From positions 310,001 to 374,000 of the forward strand of contig NZ_FXBQ01000001.1 in NCBI RefSeq assembly GCF_900177545.1: a stretch of DNA of 64,000 nt, in the 5' to 3' direction. Of this stretch, positions 8,718-18,076 are shown piece after piece. The position numbers and the translations under genes were made by a program. The DNA comes from Maritimibacter sp. HL-12 (GTDB taxonomy: Bacteria; Pseudomonadota; Alphaproteobacteria; Rhodobacterales; Rhodobacteraceae). Numbering within the stretch: position 1 is the first letter of the stretch; each line of letters starts with the position of its first letter. The notes beneath the pieces were generated by a model. It was not told the DNA's origin, searched no databases, and worked only from the letters and a program-made list of their open reading frames with translations.

Positions 8718-9263
8718 ATGCGCCTGATCCCCGCCGCCGTCCTCGCTCTTTACGCCCTGCCCGCGCAGAGCGAAACCTGCCCGCCTGCCCCCGACATCAC
8801 CGGTGCCCTCGATACCCTGATCGCCGACGCACAGGCGGCGCAAACCTACATGGCCGGGCGGGATGCGTTCTACGACATGCGGGCGCTGTGGAGCACGGCC
8901 CCGGACGACTGGTCGGGCGAGTTGCTCGCCATCGCGCTCGAACGCATCGCGATTGCCGACTATCCGGGCGCGCTGCTCGGCCTCGACGAACTGGTCGTCT
9001 ATTGCCCGCATTGGGCAGAGGGCTGGAACCAGCGCGCCTACGTGCGCTTCCTGCAGGAGGATTACGATGCCGCGCTGGCCGACCTCGACCGTGCCCTCGC
9101 GCTCAACCCGCGCCACGTCGCCGCGCTTTCGGGCAAGGGGCTGACGCTGATGCGGATGGGGCGCGACGACGCGGGCGACGCGGTGCTGCGCAAAGCCGTG
9201 GCGCTGCACCCGTGGTTGCCCGAACGCGGGCTGCTCGACCCGCCCGCGGGCGCGCCGCGCTGA
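8718..9263 (+). CDS. Exported TPR-like repeat protein
   Basis: A 181-aa secreted protein. The start MRLIPAAVLALYALPAQS is a typical signal peptide; a TTG two codons earlier is possible. Residues about 75-160 contain TPR-type helices (AEGWNQRAYVRFLQEDYDA, DLDRALALNPRHVAALSGKG, TLMRMGRDDAG). Such proteins act as periplasmic scaffolds; no partner is apparent from context. It ends about 60 bases before the tRNA gene. Confidence 0.75.
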   Translation: MRLIPAAVLALYALPAQSETCPPAPDITGALDTLIADAQAAQTYMAGRDAFYDMRALWSTAPDDWSGELLAIALERIAIADYPGALLGLDELVVYCPHWAEGWNQRAYVRFLQEDYDAALADLDRALALNPRHVAALSGKGLTLMRMGRDDAGDAVLRKAVALHPWLPERGLLDPPAGAPR

Positions 9264-9324
9264 CCCCGAACCTGTCCGCGCGCCCTTTTCCCCGCGCCCC
9301 GCTTGGGCTACCGTCGCCGCGCCC

Positions 9325-9408
9325 GCCCGCGTGGTGGAACGGTAGACACAGGGGACTTAAAATCCCCAGCCTTCGGGCGTGCGGGTTCGAATCCCGCCGC
9401 GGGTACCA
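9325..9408 (+). tRNA. tRNA-Leu (anticodon TAA)
   Basis: A complete cloverleaf can be folded. The acceptor arm GCCCGCG pairs with CGCGGGT (one G-T at the first position), the anticodon stem GGGGA/TCCCC encloses loop CTTAAAA with anticodon TAA, the variable arm CAGCCTTCGGGCGT is long as in tRNA-Leu, and the T arm is GCGGGTTCGAATCCCGC. CCA is encoded. It reads UUA/UUG codons. Confidence 0.95.
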
Positions 9409-9495
9409 GAACGACGGGCGCCGCGATCCGGCCGCGTGTCGCACTTGGCCTGTGCCCGCTTTCTTTCCGTTCGGGGCGGGCCTATCTTCGTGGCC

Positions 9496-11889
9496 ATGAA
9501 CCCGCTCCCTCCCGCCTTTTCCGACTGGTTCCGTGCCAGGGGCTGGCAGCCCCACCCGCATCAGCGCGCGATGCTGGCGCGCGCCGAGGACGCTGCCACC
9601 CTCCTGATCGCGCCCACCGGTGGCGGAAAGACACTTGCAGGATTCCTGCCAACACTCGTCGATCTGGCGAAAAATCCCCGCGCTGGATTGCACACTCTCT
9701 ACATTTCACCGCTCAAGGCGCTCGCGGCCGACATGCGCCGCAACCTGACCGGCCCGATTGCCGACATCGGTCTCGATATCCGCGTCGATGACCGCTCGGG
9801 CGATACCAGCCAGACCCGTCGCAAGGCCCAGCGCGCCGATCCGCCGCATATCCTGCTCACCACGCCCGAGAGCCTCGCGCTGCTTTTGTCCTACGAGGAT
9901 GCCCCGCGGCTGTTTGCCGGCCTCGCCCGGGTGGTGGTGGACGAAGTGCACGCGCTGGCCGAGAGCAAGCGCGGCGACCAACTCATGCTGCTGCTGACCC
10001 GGCTCGAGGCGCTGGCGCCGGGGCTGCGGCGGGTCGGGCTTTCGGCCACGGTGGAAGACCCGCCGGCACTGGCGCGTTACTTCCATGCCCCCGGTGCCGC
10101 GGTGCTCCATGCCGACCCCGGCCCCAGCCCCGATATCCGCATGCTTGCAACCGAGGCCCCGCCGCCCTGGTCCGGCGGCGGCGGGCGCTATGCCATCGCG
10201 GAAGTGCTTGCAGAGGTCAAGCGCCACAAGACCACGCTGATCTTTCACAACACCCGCGCACAGGCAGAGATCTTCTTTCATCACCTCTGGCTCGCCAACG
10301 ACGAGACCCTGCCGATCGCCATCCACCACGGCTCGCTCGCGCGCGAGGCCCGCGAGAGGGTGGAAGCGGCGATGCTGCGCGGCGATCTCAAGGCCATCGT
10401 CTGCACCGGCACGCTCGATCTGGGCCTCGACTGGGGCGATGTCGATCTGGTGATCCAGATCGGTGCGCCGAAAAACGTCAAGCGCCTCGTCCAGCGCATC
10501 GGTCGCGCCAACCACCGCTACAACGCCCCCTCCAAGGCGCTGCTGCTGCCCGCGAACCGCTGGGAGGTGATCGAGTGCCAGGCCGCGATCGAGGCGGCGC
10601 TGGCGCATGATCTCGACGGCGAGCCGCGCGGAGCCGGCCCGCGCGACGTATTGTGCCAGCATATCCTGATCCGCGCCTGCTCCGGCCCGTTCGATGCTGC
10701 CGATCTTTACGCCGAAGTCAGCCGCGCCGGGCCTTATGCCGCGCTCAGCCGGGCGCAGTTCGACGCCTGCCTCGATTTCGTCGCCACCGGCGGCTATGCG
10801 CTGCGCGCCTATGATCGCTGGCAACGACTCAAGCAGCGCCCCGACGGGCTCTGGCAGTTGCGCGATCCACGTAGCACGCAACTCATCCGCATGAACCTCG
10901 GCACGATCCAGGACAGCGACACGCTGAAGGTGCGGATGCGCGGCCACCGCGGGCCGCTCGGCGAGGTCGAGGAAGCCTTCGCCGCCGCACTCACCCCCGG
11001 CGACACCTTCCTGATCGGCGGCCAGATCGTGCGCTTCGAGAGCCTGCACGAGATGCACGTGGAAGTCAGCCGCGACCGGGGACGCAAGCCGAAGGTCGCC
11101 GTTTTCATGGGCACGAAGTTTTCCACCTCGACCCAGCTATCGGCCCGGGTGCTCGATCTCCTGCACCGCGACGACCTCAGCGCCCTGCCCGGCCATACCC
11201 GCGACTGGATCGCGCTCCAGGCCGAGGTGTCGCGCCTGCCGCGTGCGGGCCGGGTTCTGGTGGAGAGCTTTCGCTTCGAGGGCCGGGCGCAGACTTGCAT
11301 CTACGGGTTTGCCGGGCGCGGCGCGCAGCAGACGCTGGGCCTGCTGCTCACCCGGCGGATGGAAGTGGCCGGGCTCGCACCGCTCGGCTTCGTCGCCAGC
11401 GACTACGCCACGCTGATCTGGTCGCTCGACCCGATGACCGACCCCGCCGCGCTGCTCGATCCGGAGGGATTGCGCGACGGTCTGGAGGGCTGGCTGGCCG
11501 AAAACGCACTGATGAAACGCGCCTTCAAGGCCGCCGCCACCATCGCCGGGCTGACCCCGCGCAACTTCCCCGGCAAGCGCGCCAATGCCCGGCAGGCCAC
11601 GTTTTCCACCGATATCCTCTACGACACCTTGCGCAAGTATGACCCCGACCACCTGCTCCTCGACATCACCCGCGAAGAAGCCATGCGCGGGCTGATCGGC
11701 TTCGGCCGGATCGAGGAAATGCTGGCGCGCACCCGGGCGCGGGTCGATCACGTCGTGCTCGACAGGGTGCCGCCCTTCGCCGCGCCGCTGTTTCTGGAAG
11801 TCGGCAAGGTGCCGGTGGAGGGCGCGGGCGCGGAGGCGCTGGTGGCCGCCGAAGCCGCGCGCCTGATGGCCGAGGCGGGGCTGGCCTGA
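9496..11889 (+). CDS. Ligase-associated DEXH-box helicase (Lhr-like)
   Basis: A 797-aa superfamily 2 DNA helicase. Walker A APTGGGKT is at 39-46, a DEVH box follows at VVVDEVHAL, motif III is GLSATV, and motif VI is QRIGRANHR. A long C-terminal Lhr-type region ends in a conserved-looking tail. The length and order fit the helicase usually linked in proteobacteria to an ATP-dependent ligase, an exonuclease and the phosphoesterase PdeM in DNA repair. Those partners are not in this window, so the gene is detached from the usual set here. The start (ATG, 88 bases after the tRNA) was chosen because the longer frame begins inside the tRNA. Confidence 0.88.
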   Translation: MNPLPPAFSDWFRARGWQPHPHQRAMLARAEDAATLLIAPTGGGKTLAGFLPTLVDLAKNPRAGLHTLYISPLKALAADMRRNLTGPIADIGLDIRVDDRSGDTSQTRRKAQRADPPHILLTTPESLALLLSYEDAPRLFAGLARVVVDEVHALAESKRGDQLMLLLTRLEALAPGLRRVGLSATVEDPPALARYFHAPGAAVLHADPGPSPDIRMLATEAPPPWSGGGGRYAIAEVLAEVKRHKTTLIFHNTRAQAEIFFHHLWLANDETLPIAIHHGSLAREARERVEAAMLRGDLKAIVCTGTLDLGLDWGDVDLVIQIGAPKNVKRLVQRIGRANHRYNAPSKALLLPANRWEVIECQAAIEAALAHDLDGEPRGAGPRDVLCQHILIRACSGPFDAADLYAEVSRAGPYAALSRAQFDACLDFVATGGYALRAYDRWQRLKQRPDGLWQLRDPRSTQLIRMNLGTIQDSDTLKVRMRGHRGPLGEVEEAFAAALTPGDTFLIGGQIVRFESLHEMHVEVSRDRGRKPKVAVFMGTKFSTSTQLSARVLDLLHRDDLSALPGHTRDWIALQAEVSRLPRAGRVLVESFRFEGRAQTCIYGFAGRGAQQTLGLLLTRRMEVAGLAPLGFVASDYATLIWSLDPMTDPAALLDPEGLRDGLEGWLAENALMKRAFKAAATIAGLTPRNFPGKRANARQATFSTDILYDTLRKYDPDHLLLDITREEAMRGLIGFGRIEEMLARTRARVDHVVLDRVPPFAAPLFLEVGKVPVEGAGAEALVAAEAARLMAEAGLA

Positions 11890-11895
11890 GCCGGT

Positions 11896-12918
11896 TCAGT
11901 CGGCGCAGATCCCTTGCAGGCTGACCCAGTCGGCATCGGCCAGAAGCGGCGCGGAGCGGGCGAGCGGCACCGGATCGGCCTCGATCAGGCCCAGCGTGGC
12001 CTCCCCCGTCGGATCGAGCGCGTAGGCATATGGCGTCGAGCGCACCCCCGCCGCCTCGAAGCGCGCGAGCAGGGTCGCATCGGCCAGCGGCGCGGGCGGT
12101 GCCAGCAGCACCGCCTCGGCGTAGGCGTCGAGCACATCGTCGTCGATGTCGCCGGTGGTGAGCAACTTGGCGGTGGCGACGATCCCGGCATGGGCGAGAA
12201 GCGCGGCCATCGGGTCGCGCGCTCGCGCGCGCTCGGCTTCGGCAAGCACGAACCCGGCCGCCACGTCCGGCTCGGGATAATTCTCCACCAGGGCCCGGTC
12301 GATCAGGATGATCCGCCCCGGCAGATGACGCGCCCCGTTCACCCCGGCCGGAACCACGAAGAGCCGGGCCCGTTCACCGTCGAACAGCCGCGCGCCGAGC
12401 CGGTCGAGCGCCGCGACCCCGTAGGGTATTGCACAGGGCGCACCGGCAACCCGGCGCACCCGCTCCATCAGCCGGTTGCCCACCGCCTCCCGGGTCACAT
12501 CGGGCAGAACCGAGAGCGTGTGTTGCCGCAGCGCGCCGGGCAGCCATGTCACCGCCAGAACAGCGGCCAGCCCGAGCGTGGTCAGCGTCAGCCCGAGCCG
12601 CAGCCGCCCGGCACGGGGCCGGTTCATCTCGATGGCCCGGCGCACCTTCTCCAGCGCGGCAAGCATCTCGGCGTCGTCGATCTCAAGCTCCTCGATCTCC
12701 TCCGTTGCCTCGGACGGTGCATAGCGCGCAGGGGTTTCGCCGGGGTTGAGCCGGTGCAGGGCGGCCAGTGACCAATGCGCGAGCGCCCGGTCGGATGTGT
12801 CGGTGATCGTGAGCGTCGCATCGCCGATCGAGATGACGACGTTCAGCCGCTGCGCCTCGGCATCGGGACGCCAGAGGCCGGGAGCCTCGAGCCGTTGATA
12901 TTGGGTCAGCGCCGTCAT
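11896..12918 (-). CDS. Membrane protein with degenerate M48-like domain
   Basis: A 340-aa protein without assigned function. Residues 1-100 are soluble and acidic near 66-90 (EATEEIEELEIDDAE), one membrane span lies at about 106-126, and the C-terminal 200 residues face the periplasm. The stretch around 200-240 (LPGRIILIDRALVEN then FVLAEAERARARDP) follows the layout of M48 peptidases, where LPGG...I is followed by HExxH; here the zinc motif reads AEAER (226-230), so zinc catalysis is not expected. A TTG three codons earlier is an alternative start. It is tail-to-tail with the helicase gene. Confidence 0.65.
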   Translation of the reverse strand: MTALTQYQRLEAPGLWRPDAEAQRLNVVISIGDATLTITDTSDRALAHWSLAALHRLNPGETPARYAPSEATEEIEELEIDDAEMLAALEKVRRAIEMNRPRAGRLRLGLTLTTLGLAAVLAVTWLPGALRQHTLSVLPDVTREAVGNRLMERVRRVAGAPCAIPYGVAALDRLGARLFDGERARLFVVPAGVNGARHLPGRIILIDRALVENYPEPDVAAGFVLAEAERARARDPMAALLAHAGIVATAKLLTTGDIDDDVLDAYAEAVLLAPPAPLADATLLARFEAAGVRSTPYAYALDPTGEATLGLIEADPVPLARSAPLLADADWVSLQGICAD

Positions 12919-13051
12919 GTCGGGCAAGGCTGCTCTTTTGTATTGTTGCGGTGAGAATAGCGCGCGCCATGCCCCCGCGTCCAGCCGGGGTTCGGCCGGG
13001 CCGGTTCGACACCGCGGCCGCCGCCTGTCGCGGGCCGCAAAGCCGCGGTGC

Positions 13052-14680
13052 TCAGAGCTCTTTCACAAGCGCGCGCAACTCGAACTTCTGGATCTTGCCG
13101 GTCGAGGTTTTCGGCAGTTCGAGGAAGATCACCCGCTTGGGCGTCTTGAACCCGGCAAGGCGCTCGCGGGCGAAGGCGATCAGCTCCTCTTCGCTCGCCG
13201 CCGCGCCCTCCTTCAACTCGACGAAGGCGCAGGGCACCTCGCCCCACTTGTCGTCCGGTTTGGCGACCACGGCGCAAAGCGAGACCGCCGGGTGATGCAT
13301 GAGCGCCCCCTCGACCTCGACCGACGAGACGTTCTCGCCGCCCGAGATGATGATGTCCTTCGCCCGGTCGGTGATCTTGATGTAGCCGTCGGGGTGCTTG
13401 AAGGCGATGTCGCCGGTGTGGAAATAGCCGCCGCGAAAGGCCTCCCTGGTGGCCTCGGGGTTCTTCAGGTAGCCCTTCATCACCACGTTGCCGCGCACCA
13501 TGATCTCGCCGATGGTCTCGCCGTCGGCGGGCACCTCGGCCATGGTTTCGCCCTCCATCACGGTGACGTGCTCCTCCATCACCTGCGCCACCCCGGTGCG
13601 CGCCTTGATCGCGTAGCGCTCGGCGTCGGGCAAGTCGTCCCAGGCGTCCTTCCAGCGGCATTCGACGACATGGCCATAGGTTTCGGTCAGCCCATAGGTC
13701 TGCGTGACCGTGAAGCCGAGCGGTTCGATCGCGGCGAGCGTGGCCGCGGGCGGTGGGGCGCCGGCGGTATAGACCTTGACCACGTGATCGAAAGCGCGGC
13801 GCTCGGCGTCCTTCGCGTTCACGATCATGTTCAGCACGATTGGTGCGCCGCCGAAATTGGTCACGCCCTCGTCGGCGATGGCGTCGTAGATTGCCTTTGC
13901 GGTGATGTCGCGGCAGCAGATTGTGGTGCCGCCCACCGCCGGGATCGACCATGTGTGCACCCAGTTGTTGCAGTGAAACAGCGGCACGATGGTGAGGTAG
14001 ACGGTATCGCGGTCAAGTCCCCAGTCGAGGCCGAGGCCCAGCGTGTGCAGGTGGGCACCCCGGTGCGAATAGACCACGCCCTTCGGCCGCCCGGTGGTGC
14101 CGGAGGTGTAGTTGAGCGCGAGGCTCTCCCACTCGTCCCCGGGCATGTGCCAGGTGAACGCCGGATCGCCCCCGGCGATGAAGTCCTCGTACTCGGTATG
14201 CCGCCCCGAGGCCGGGAACCCCGCCGCCGGGTCGGCCACCTCGATGATCCGGGGGCCTTCGCCCTCCATCCGCTCCAGCGCCGCTTCGGCCAGCCCGAGA
14301 AAGGCGCTGTCGACCAGCGCCACCTTCGCCTCGCCATGACCGAAGATATAGGCAACGGTTTCGACGTCGAGGCGGATGTTGATGGTGTTGAGCACCGCGC
14401 CAGTGGCCGGCACGCCCCAATGCGCCTCGGCCTGCGCCAGCGTGTTGGGAAGGAGCGTCGCCACCACGTCGCCCGGGCCCACCCCGGCGGTGGCGAGCGC
14501 GGAGGCCAGCCGCGAGGCGCGGGCGTGGTATTCGCCGTAAGTGAAGCGCCGGTCGCGGTCGACGATGGCGAGCTTTTCGGGGAACAGGGCCGCGGCCCGG
14601 CGCAGGTGCGAAAGCGGCGTGAGCGCCACGTGGTTCGCATCCGTCTTCTCCAGCCCGGTTTCGTCCTTCAGCCAGCCCAT
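13052..14680 (-). CDS. Acyl-CoA synthetase (AMP-forming)
   Basis: A 542-aa adenylate-forming enzyme that activates a carboxylic acid to its acyl-CoA through an acyl-AMP. The P-loop YTSGTTGRPKG, the motif QTYGLTETYG, the hinge GGYFHTGDIAFKHPDGYIKI, and the catalytic-lysine motif PKTSTGKIQ near the C-terminus are all present. The closest general type is the medium-chain/aromatic fatty-acid CoA ligase group of about 540 residues. No linked dehydrogenase or thiolase gene points to a substrate. It is monocistronic. Confidence 0.9.
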   Translation of the reverse strand: MGWLKDETGLEKTDANHVALTPLSHLRRAAALFPEKLAIVDRDRRFTYGEYHARASRLASALATAGVGPGDVVATLLPNTLAQAEAHWGVPATGAVLNTINIRLDVETVAYIFGHGEAKVALVDSAFLGLAEAALERMEGEGPRIIEVADPAAGFPASGRHTEYEDFIAGGDPAFTWHMPGDEWESLALNYTSGTTGRPKGVVYSHRGAHLHTLGLGLDWGLDRDTVYLTIVPLFHCNNWVHTWSIPAVGGTTICCRDITAKAIYDAIADEGVTNFGGAPIVLNMIVNAKDAERRAFDHVVKVYTAGAPPPAATLAAIEPLGFTVTQTYGLTETYGHVVECRWKDAWDDLPDAERYAIKARTGVAQVMEEHVTVMEGETMAEVPADGETIGEIMVRGNVVMKGYLKNPEATREAFRGGYFHTGDIAFKHPDGYIKITDRAKDIIISGGENVSSVEVEGALMHHPAVSLCAVVAKPDDKWGEVPCAFVELKEGAAASEEELIAFARERLAGFKTPKRVIFLELPKTSTGKIQKFELRALVKEL

Positions 14681-14783
14681 ATGCGCCTCCCTCAGCCATG
14701 GTCTGCGCGATTTGGCACTGCAGCACGACGGGCGTCAATGCCGATGCGGCATCGGCTGGGGCAACATGGGGGCGCAGCCTGGA

Positions 14784-14898
14784 CGGTCTCGCAGAGACCG
14801 GTAACCCGGCAGGCGCTTTCCCTGAAAGCGCCGAGAGGGCCCCTCGCCCGTTCCGGGCTCACCCCCCGAGGTATTTCCGGACCCAAGAAGGATCGGGA
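14784..14898. repeat. Composite palindromic element, copy A
   Basis: A structured extragenic block. It contains palindrome 14784-14800 (CGGTCTC/GAGACCG around GCA), then GT and the word AACCCGGCA, palindrome 14812-14832 (GGCGCTTTC/GAAAGCGCC around CCT), the word GAGAGGGCCC, a 23-base insertion, and a tail GAGGTATTTCCGGACCCAAG. A second copy with the same words but different stems is at 63844-63990 in the opposite orientation. The rest of the 254-base space between the acyl-CoA synthetase and sulfotransferase genes holds nothing else I can identify. Confidence 0.7.
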
Positions 14899-14934
14899 GT
14901 GGCGGGGTGCCCGGCGCGCCGGTATCATCGCGCC

Positions 14935-15585
14935 ATGATCCTGTCGCGCGGTCGCCGCTACATCTTCGTTCATGCCCCGAAAACCGGGGGCACCTCGCTC
15001 GCGCTGGCGCTGGAGGCCCGCGCGATGGCCGATGACATCATGCTCGGCGACACGCCGAAAGCGCGCAAGCGGCGGCGGCGGGTGCAGGGGATGGCGGCCT
15101 CGGGACGGTTGTGGAAACACGCCATGCTCACCGACCTTTACGGGTTGGTGACACAGGACGAGATCGAGGATTTTTTCGTCTTCACCCTGGTGCGCAACCC
15201 ATGGGACCGGATGGTGAGCTATTACCACTGGCTGCGCGGCCAGAGCTTCGATCACCCCGCTGTCGCGCTGGCGAAAACCGCGGAGTTTTCCGCCTTCCTC
15301 AACGCACCGCAAACCATCACGGCGATGCGCGACAATCCTTACGGTCGCTACGTCACCGATGCGCAGGGCATCGAGCGTGCCGATCTGTTCATCCGCCTCG
15401 AACACCTGCGCGACGACCTCGCGCCGCTCGAAGCCCACCTCGGCTTCGACCTCGGCGAGATCCCGCACGAGAACCGCTCCGAGCGCGCGGCCGACTGGCG
15501 CGGCTATTACGATGCGGCCGATGCGGCGCTCGTCGCGGAGGCCTGCGCGCCCGATATCCGCCGCTTTTCCTACAGCTTCCGTTAA
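14935..15585 (+). CDS. Sulfotransferase-family protein
   Basis: A 216-aa PAPS-dependent sulfotransferase-type protein. The 5'-phosphosulfate loop is HAPKTGGTSL (13-22) and the 3'-phosphate motif is VRNPWDRMVSYY (86-97), both intact. The length fits the small Sulfotransfer_2-type bacterial enzymes, which transfer sulfate to carbohydrates or other acceptors. The acceptor is unknown and no polysaccharide genes are adjacent. The start MILSRGRRYIFVHAPKTGG places the fold correctly; the frame upstream runs through the palindromic element. Confidence 0.82.
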   Translation: MILSRGRRYIFVHAPKTGGTSLALALEARAMADDIMLGDTPKARKRRRRVQGMAASGRLWKHAMLTDLYGLVTQDEIEDFFVFTLVRNPWDRMVSYYHWLRGQSFDHPAVALAKTAEFSAFLNAPQTITAMRDNPYGRYVTDAQGIERADLFIRLEHLRDDLAPLEAHLGFDLGEIPHENRSERAADWRGYYDAADAALVAEACAPDIRRFSYSFR

Positions 15586-15768
15586 GGATTGCGCCTGCGC
15601 CTGGCGACAATATCCGCGGACCAGGCAGTTTGTATCCAGAAATCCCGTCAATGCCGCAAGATTGCCGCAAATACGCCGAATTTTCTCCCCGTGGCGAACG
15701 CAGCCTCAGCTTGAAGCAAGCCAAAGGCCACGCGGGGATGCCCCCGACCTCGTGACTGGGGAGACGAA

Positions 15769-16440
15769 ATGTTCGGACTGCTCAAGACATCCTCGCGAGA
15801 CACCGCATCGTGCCGCGGTGCCGACGAAATCCGGCCCGCCGACAACGATTACCGGCTGTCCGGCTTCACCGCCGGAACCCGGATCGCCACAAGGCGGGGC
15901 TGGCGACCTGTCGAGGCGATCGCGGTCGGTGACGAGGTGCTCACCTTCGACAACGGCGCGCAACCCGTGGTGGCGGTGACCCGGGGCGCGCATTTCGCCT
16001 GCAGCGATGCCTCGCCGTCATTCGCCACGCCGATCGACGTGCCCGGCGGCACCATCGGCAACGACGATCCCATGGTGCTCCTACCCGAACAGCCGGTTCT
16101 GGTCGAAAGCGACGCCGCCGAGGCGATGACCGGCGATCCCTTCGCACTCCTGCCGGCCAAGGCCCTGGTGGGGTATCGCGGCATCGAGCGGTTCTGCAGC
16201 CTGCGGCCCGTCGAGGTGGTGACGCTGCATTTCGAAAATGACGAACTCGTTTTTGCCGATGGCGGCGGGCTCCTGCTGGTGCCCTCGTCGGTCCCGGGGA
16301 TCACCCCGCTGGACCAGCTCGACATCGGCGGTCGGCCCGCGCCCTACGCGATCCTGCGCGGGGAGAAGGCCGAGGCCCTCGTGGCCGCGATGTCGAAGGA
16401 AGATACCTCGAGTTTCAGTGCCGCCACCGTGTCGGCCTGA
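15769..16440 (+). CDS. Hint-domain protein lacking the catalytic cysteine
   Basis: A 223-aa protein. From residue 31 it follows the Hint-domain pattern (SGFTAGTRIATRRGWRPVEA then GDEVLTFDNG), but the nucleophilic Cys that normally precedes FTAGT is Gly32. Self-cleavage is therefore not expected. No signal peptide and no repeats are visible. GGGGAG lies seven bases upstream of the start. Compare the VCBS-Hint protein at 51908-52867, which keeps the Cys. Role unknown. Confidence 0.75.
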   Translation: MFGLLKTSSRDTASCRGADEIRPADNDYRLSGFTAGTRIATRRGWRPVEAIAVGDEVLTFDNGAQPVVAVTRGAHFACSDASPSFATPIDVPGGTIGNDDPMVLLPEQPVLVESDAAEAMTGDPFALLPAKALVGYRGIERFCSLRPVEVVTLHFENDELVFADGGGLLLVPSSVPGITPLDQLDIGGRPAPYAILRGEKAEALVAAMSKEDTSSFSAATVSA

Positions 16441-16546
16441 GCGCGGGGTGGGGTCCGGCGGCCAATCCAACAGTCCCCGCGCTCGCCGCGCCTCCCCCGT
16501 CGCACCGATTTCGCGCTCGTTATTCCCCCCGATCACGACGCGAAAG

Positions 16547-16578
16547 AGCCCCGTCCGCCCCCCTTGCCGGACGGGGCT
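16547..16578. terminator. Rho-independent terminator, probably bidirectional
   Basis: 11-base perfect arms AGCCCCGTCCG (16547-16557) and CGGACGGGGCT (16568-16578), followed by TT on the plus strand and preceded by AAAG, so it works in both directions. It lies between convergent genes (the Hint protein and the SPOR protein). Confidence 0.75.
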
Positions 16579-16603
16579 TTGACGTCTTGCGCCCGCACCC
16601 GGA

Positions 16604-17926
16604 TCAGTTGCGCAGGAAAGCGTCGGAAAAGCCGCCGCTTCGGGCCGCGGCAAGCGCAGTGCGCAAGGCCGCTGCATTGTCATAGGGGCCCGCCACCACC
16701 ACGGTGCGCCCCGAGCGCGTCTGCGCCACGCGGCCCGGCAGGCCAAGCGCCTGGAGCCGCGCCGCCGCGCGCTCGGCATTTGCCGCCACGTTGAAGGCAC
16801 CGACCTGCACATAACGTTTCGTCGCCACGGGCTCCGGCGCCTCGGCCACCGCGGCGGGCACCGCGGAGGGGCTCTTGGTGAAGACCGAGAAACCACCCGC
16901 ACCCGGCTGCTCGACCAGCCCGCGCGCCGGCGCGGGATTGGCCTTTTGCATCGGCACCTTGGTGACGTCCCATTTCGCCGCCATCTGCTGATCGCCACTG
17001 GCGGACAGCGGACCGCGGTTGGGGTTGAGCCGGTCGTCATCCCACGCCTGCCGATAGCCGGACGGGATCACCACGCGTTCGGTGCCGGACTCCGGCGGCG
17101 CGCTGGACCCTCCGGACGTGGCCGCGGGCGCGGGTGTCGCCGGTGCACGGCGCACCGCCTGACCGGGGGTGGGCACCGGATCGGTCACGCCGGGCCCGGA
17201 GGTGACACCGAAGCCCCGGCCAAAGCTGTGCCCCTGCGGCGCGGGGACCGTGCCCGGGGCCACGCCGCCGATCTTTACCCGGCCGGACGAGGCGGTGGGC
17301 ATCGGGGTGGACGGCACCCGCGCCACGGTCTTGGGTTCGGGTGCCGCGACCGACGCAGGATTGGCCACCAGCCGGGTGCGTTCGCCGTTGCCGTGCTGGA
17401 TGATGTAGCTCTTGGCGGTGGTCTGCCCCGGGGCGCACCGCACCGCCAGGGTCCGCGACCCGATGCGAACCCGCGCGGTGGAACCATCGGCCGGACAGGT
17501 GACGTTCATCGTGCGCGAGATCGGCGACGGGGCCGCCGGTTTGGAGGCGGCGGGCTCGGGCGGCGCCGAGGGTGACGCGGCCGCTGTCGTCGTCGCTTGG
17601 TCAGGGCTGGCGGGTGCCGAAGGCCGCGGCGGCGCGGGCGGCGCGGGGGGCCGCGCCGAGGCTGTGCCGGACCCGCTCGCGCTCGGCGTCAGTCCGCAGA
17701 TCACCGTCTTGCGGTCAGACGACAGCCGCGGCACCCAGTTCACGCTCGACCCGATATTGGCCCGCACATAGGCGCAGCCGCGGCTGTCGACGTAAACATC
17801 GCTCCGGTAGCTTGCGGGCGGAGTCTCGGCCGGCTTGGCGGCCTGTTGCAGGGTGTAGGCACTGGCAGCCGTGCCAGAAACAATGACCGCGAGAGCCAAG
17901 GCGCTTGTATGACGAAGTAATTTCAT
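16604..17926 (-). CDS. SPOR-domain exported protein
   Basis: A 440-aa secreted or periplasmic protein. A signal peptide (MKLLRHTSALALAVIVSGTA then ASA) was used to choose the start; the upstream frame lacks one. After a small Cys-containing N-terminal domain come long Pro/Ala/Ser-rich linkers, and the last 70 residues are a SPOR domain (KRYVQVGAFNVAANAERAAA to the end), which binds glycan strands lacking stem peptides at septa. It likely acts at the cell wall during division. It is followed, across a 150-base gap, by a separate salvage operon in the same direction. Confidence 0.82.
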   Translation of the reverse strand: MKLLRHTSALALAVIVSGTAASAYTLQQAAKPAETPPASYRSDVYVDSRGCAYVRANIGSSVNWVPRLSSDRKTVICGLTPSASGSGTASARPPAPPAPPRPSAPASPDQATTTAAASPSAPPEPAASKPAAPSPISRTMNVTCPADGSTARVRIGSRTLAVRCAPGQTTAKSYIIQHGNGERTRLVANPASVAAPEPKTVARVPSTPMPTASSGRVKIGGVAPGTVPAPQGHSFGRGFGVTSGPGVTDPVPTPGQAVRRAPATPAPAATSGGSSAPPESGTERVVIPSGYRQAWDDDRLNPNRGPLSASGDQQMAAKWDVTKVPMQKANPAPARGLVEQPGAGGFSVFTKSPSAVPAAVAEAPEPVATKRYVQVGAFNVAANAERAAARLQALGLPGRVAQTRSGRTVVVAGPYDNAAALRTALAAARSGGFSDAFLRN

Positions 17927-18076
17927 ATCCGTGCCCCCACACAAGATGTTGGGGTCACAATGGCGGATCATACCCCGCGAGTCTAGGGGTCCGGCAACAA
18001 TCTGTCGGTGAAGGCAGGACAATTACCCCCTGTCCGGGGCCGGAAAACAGATTGTCCACAAACTCGAAACAAACGC

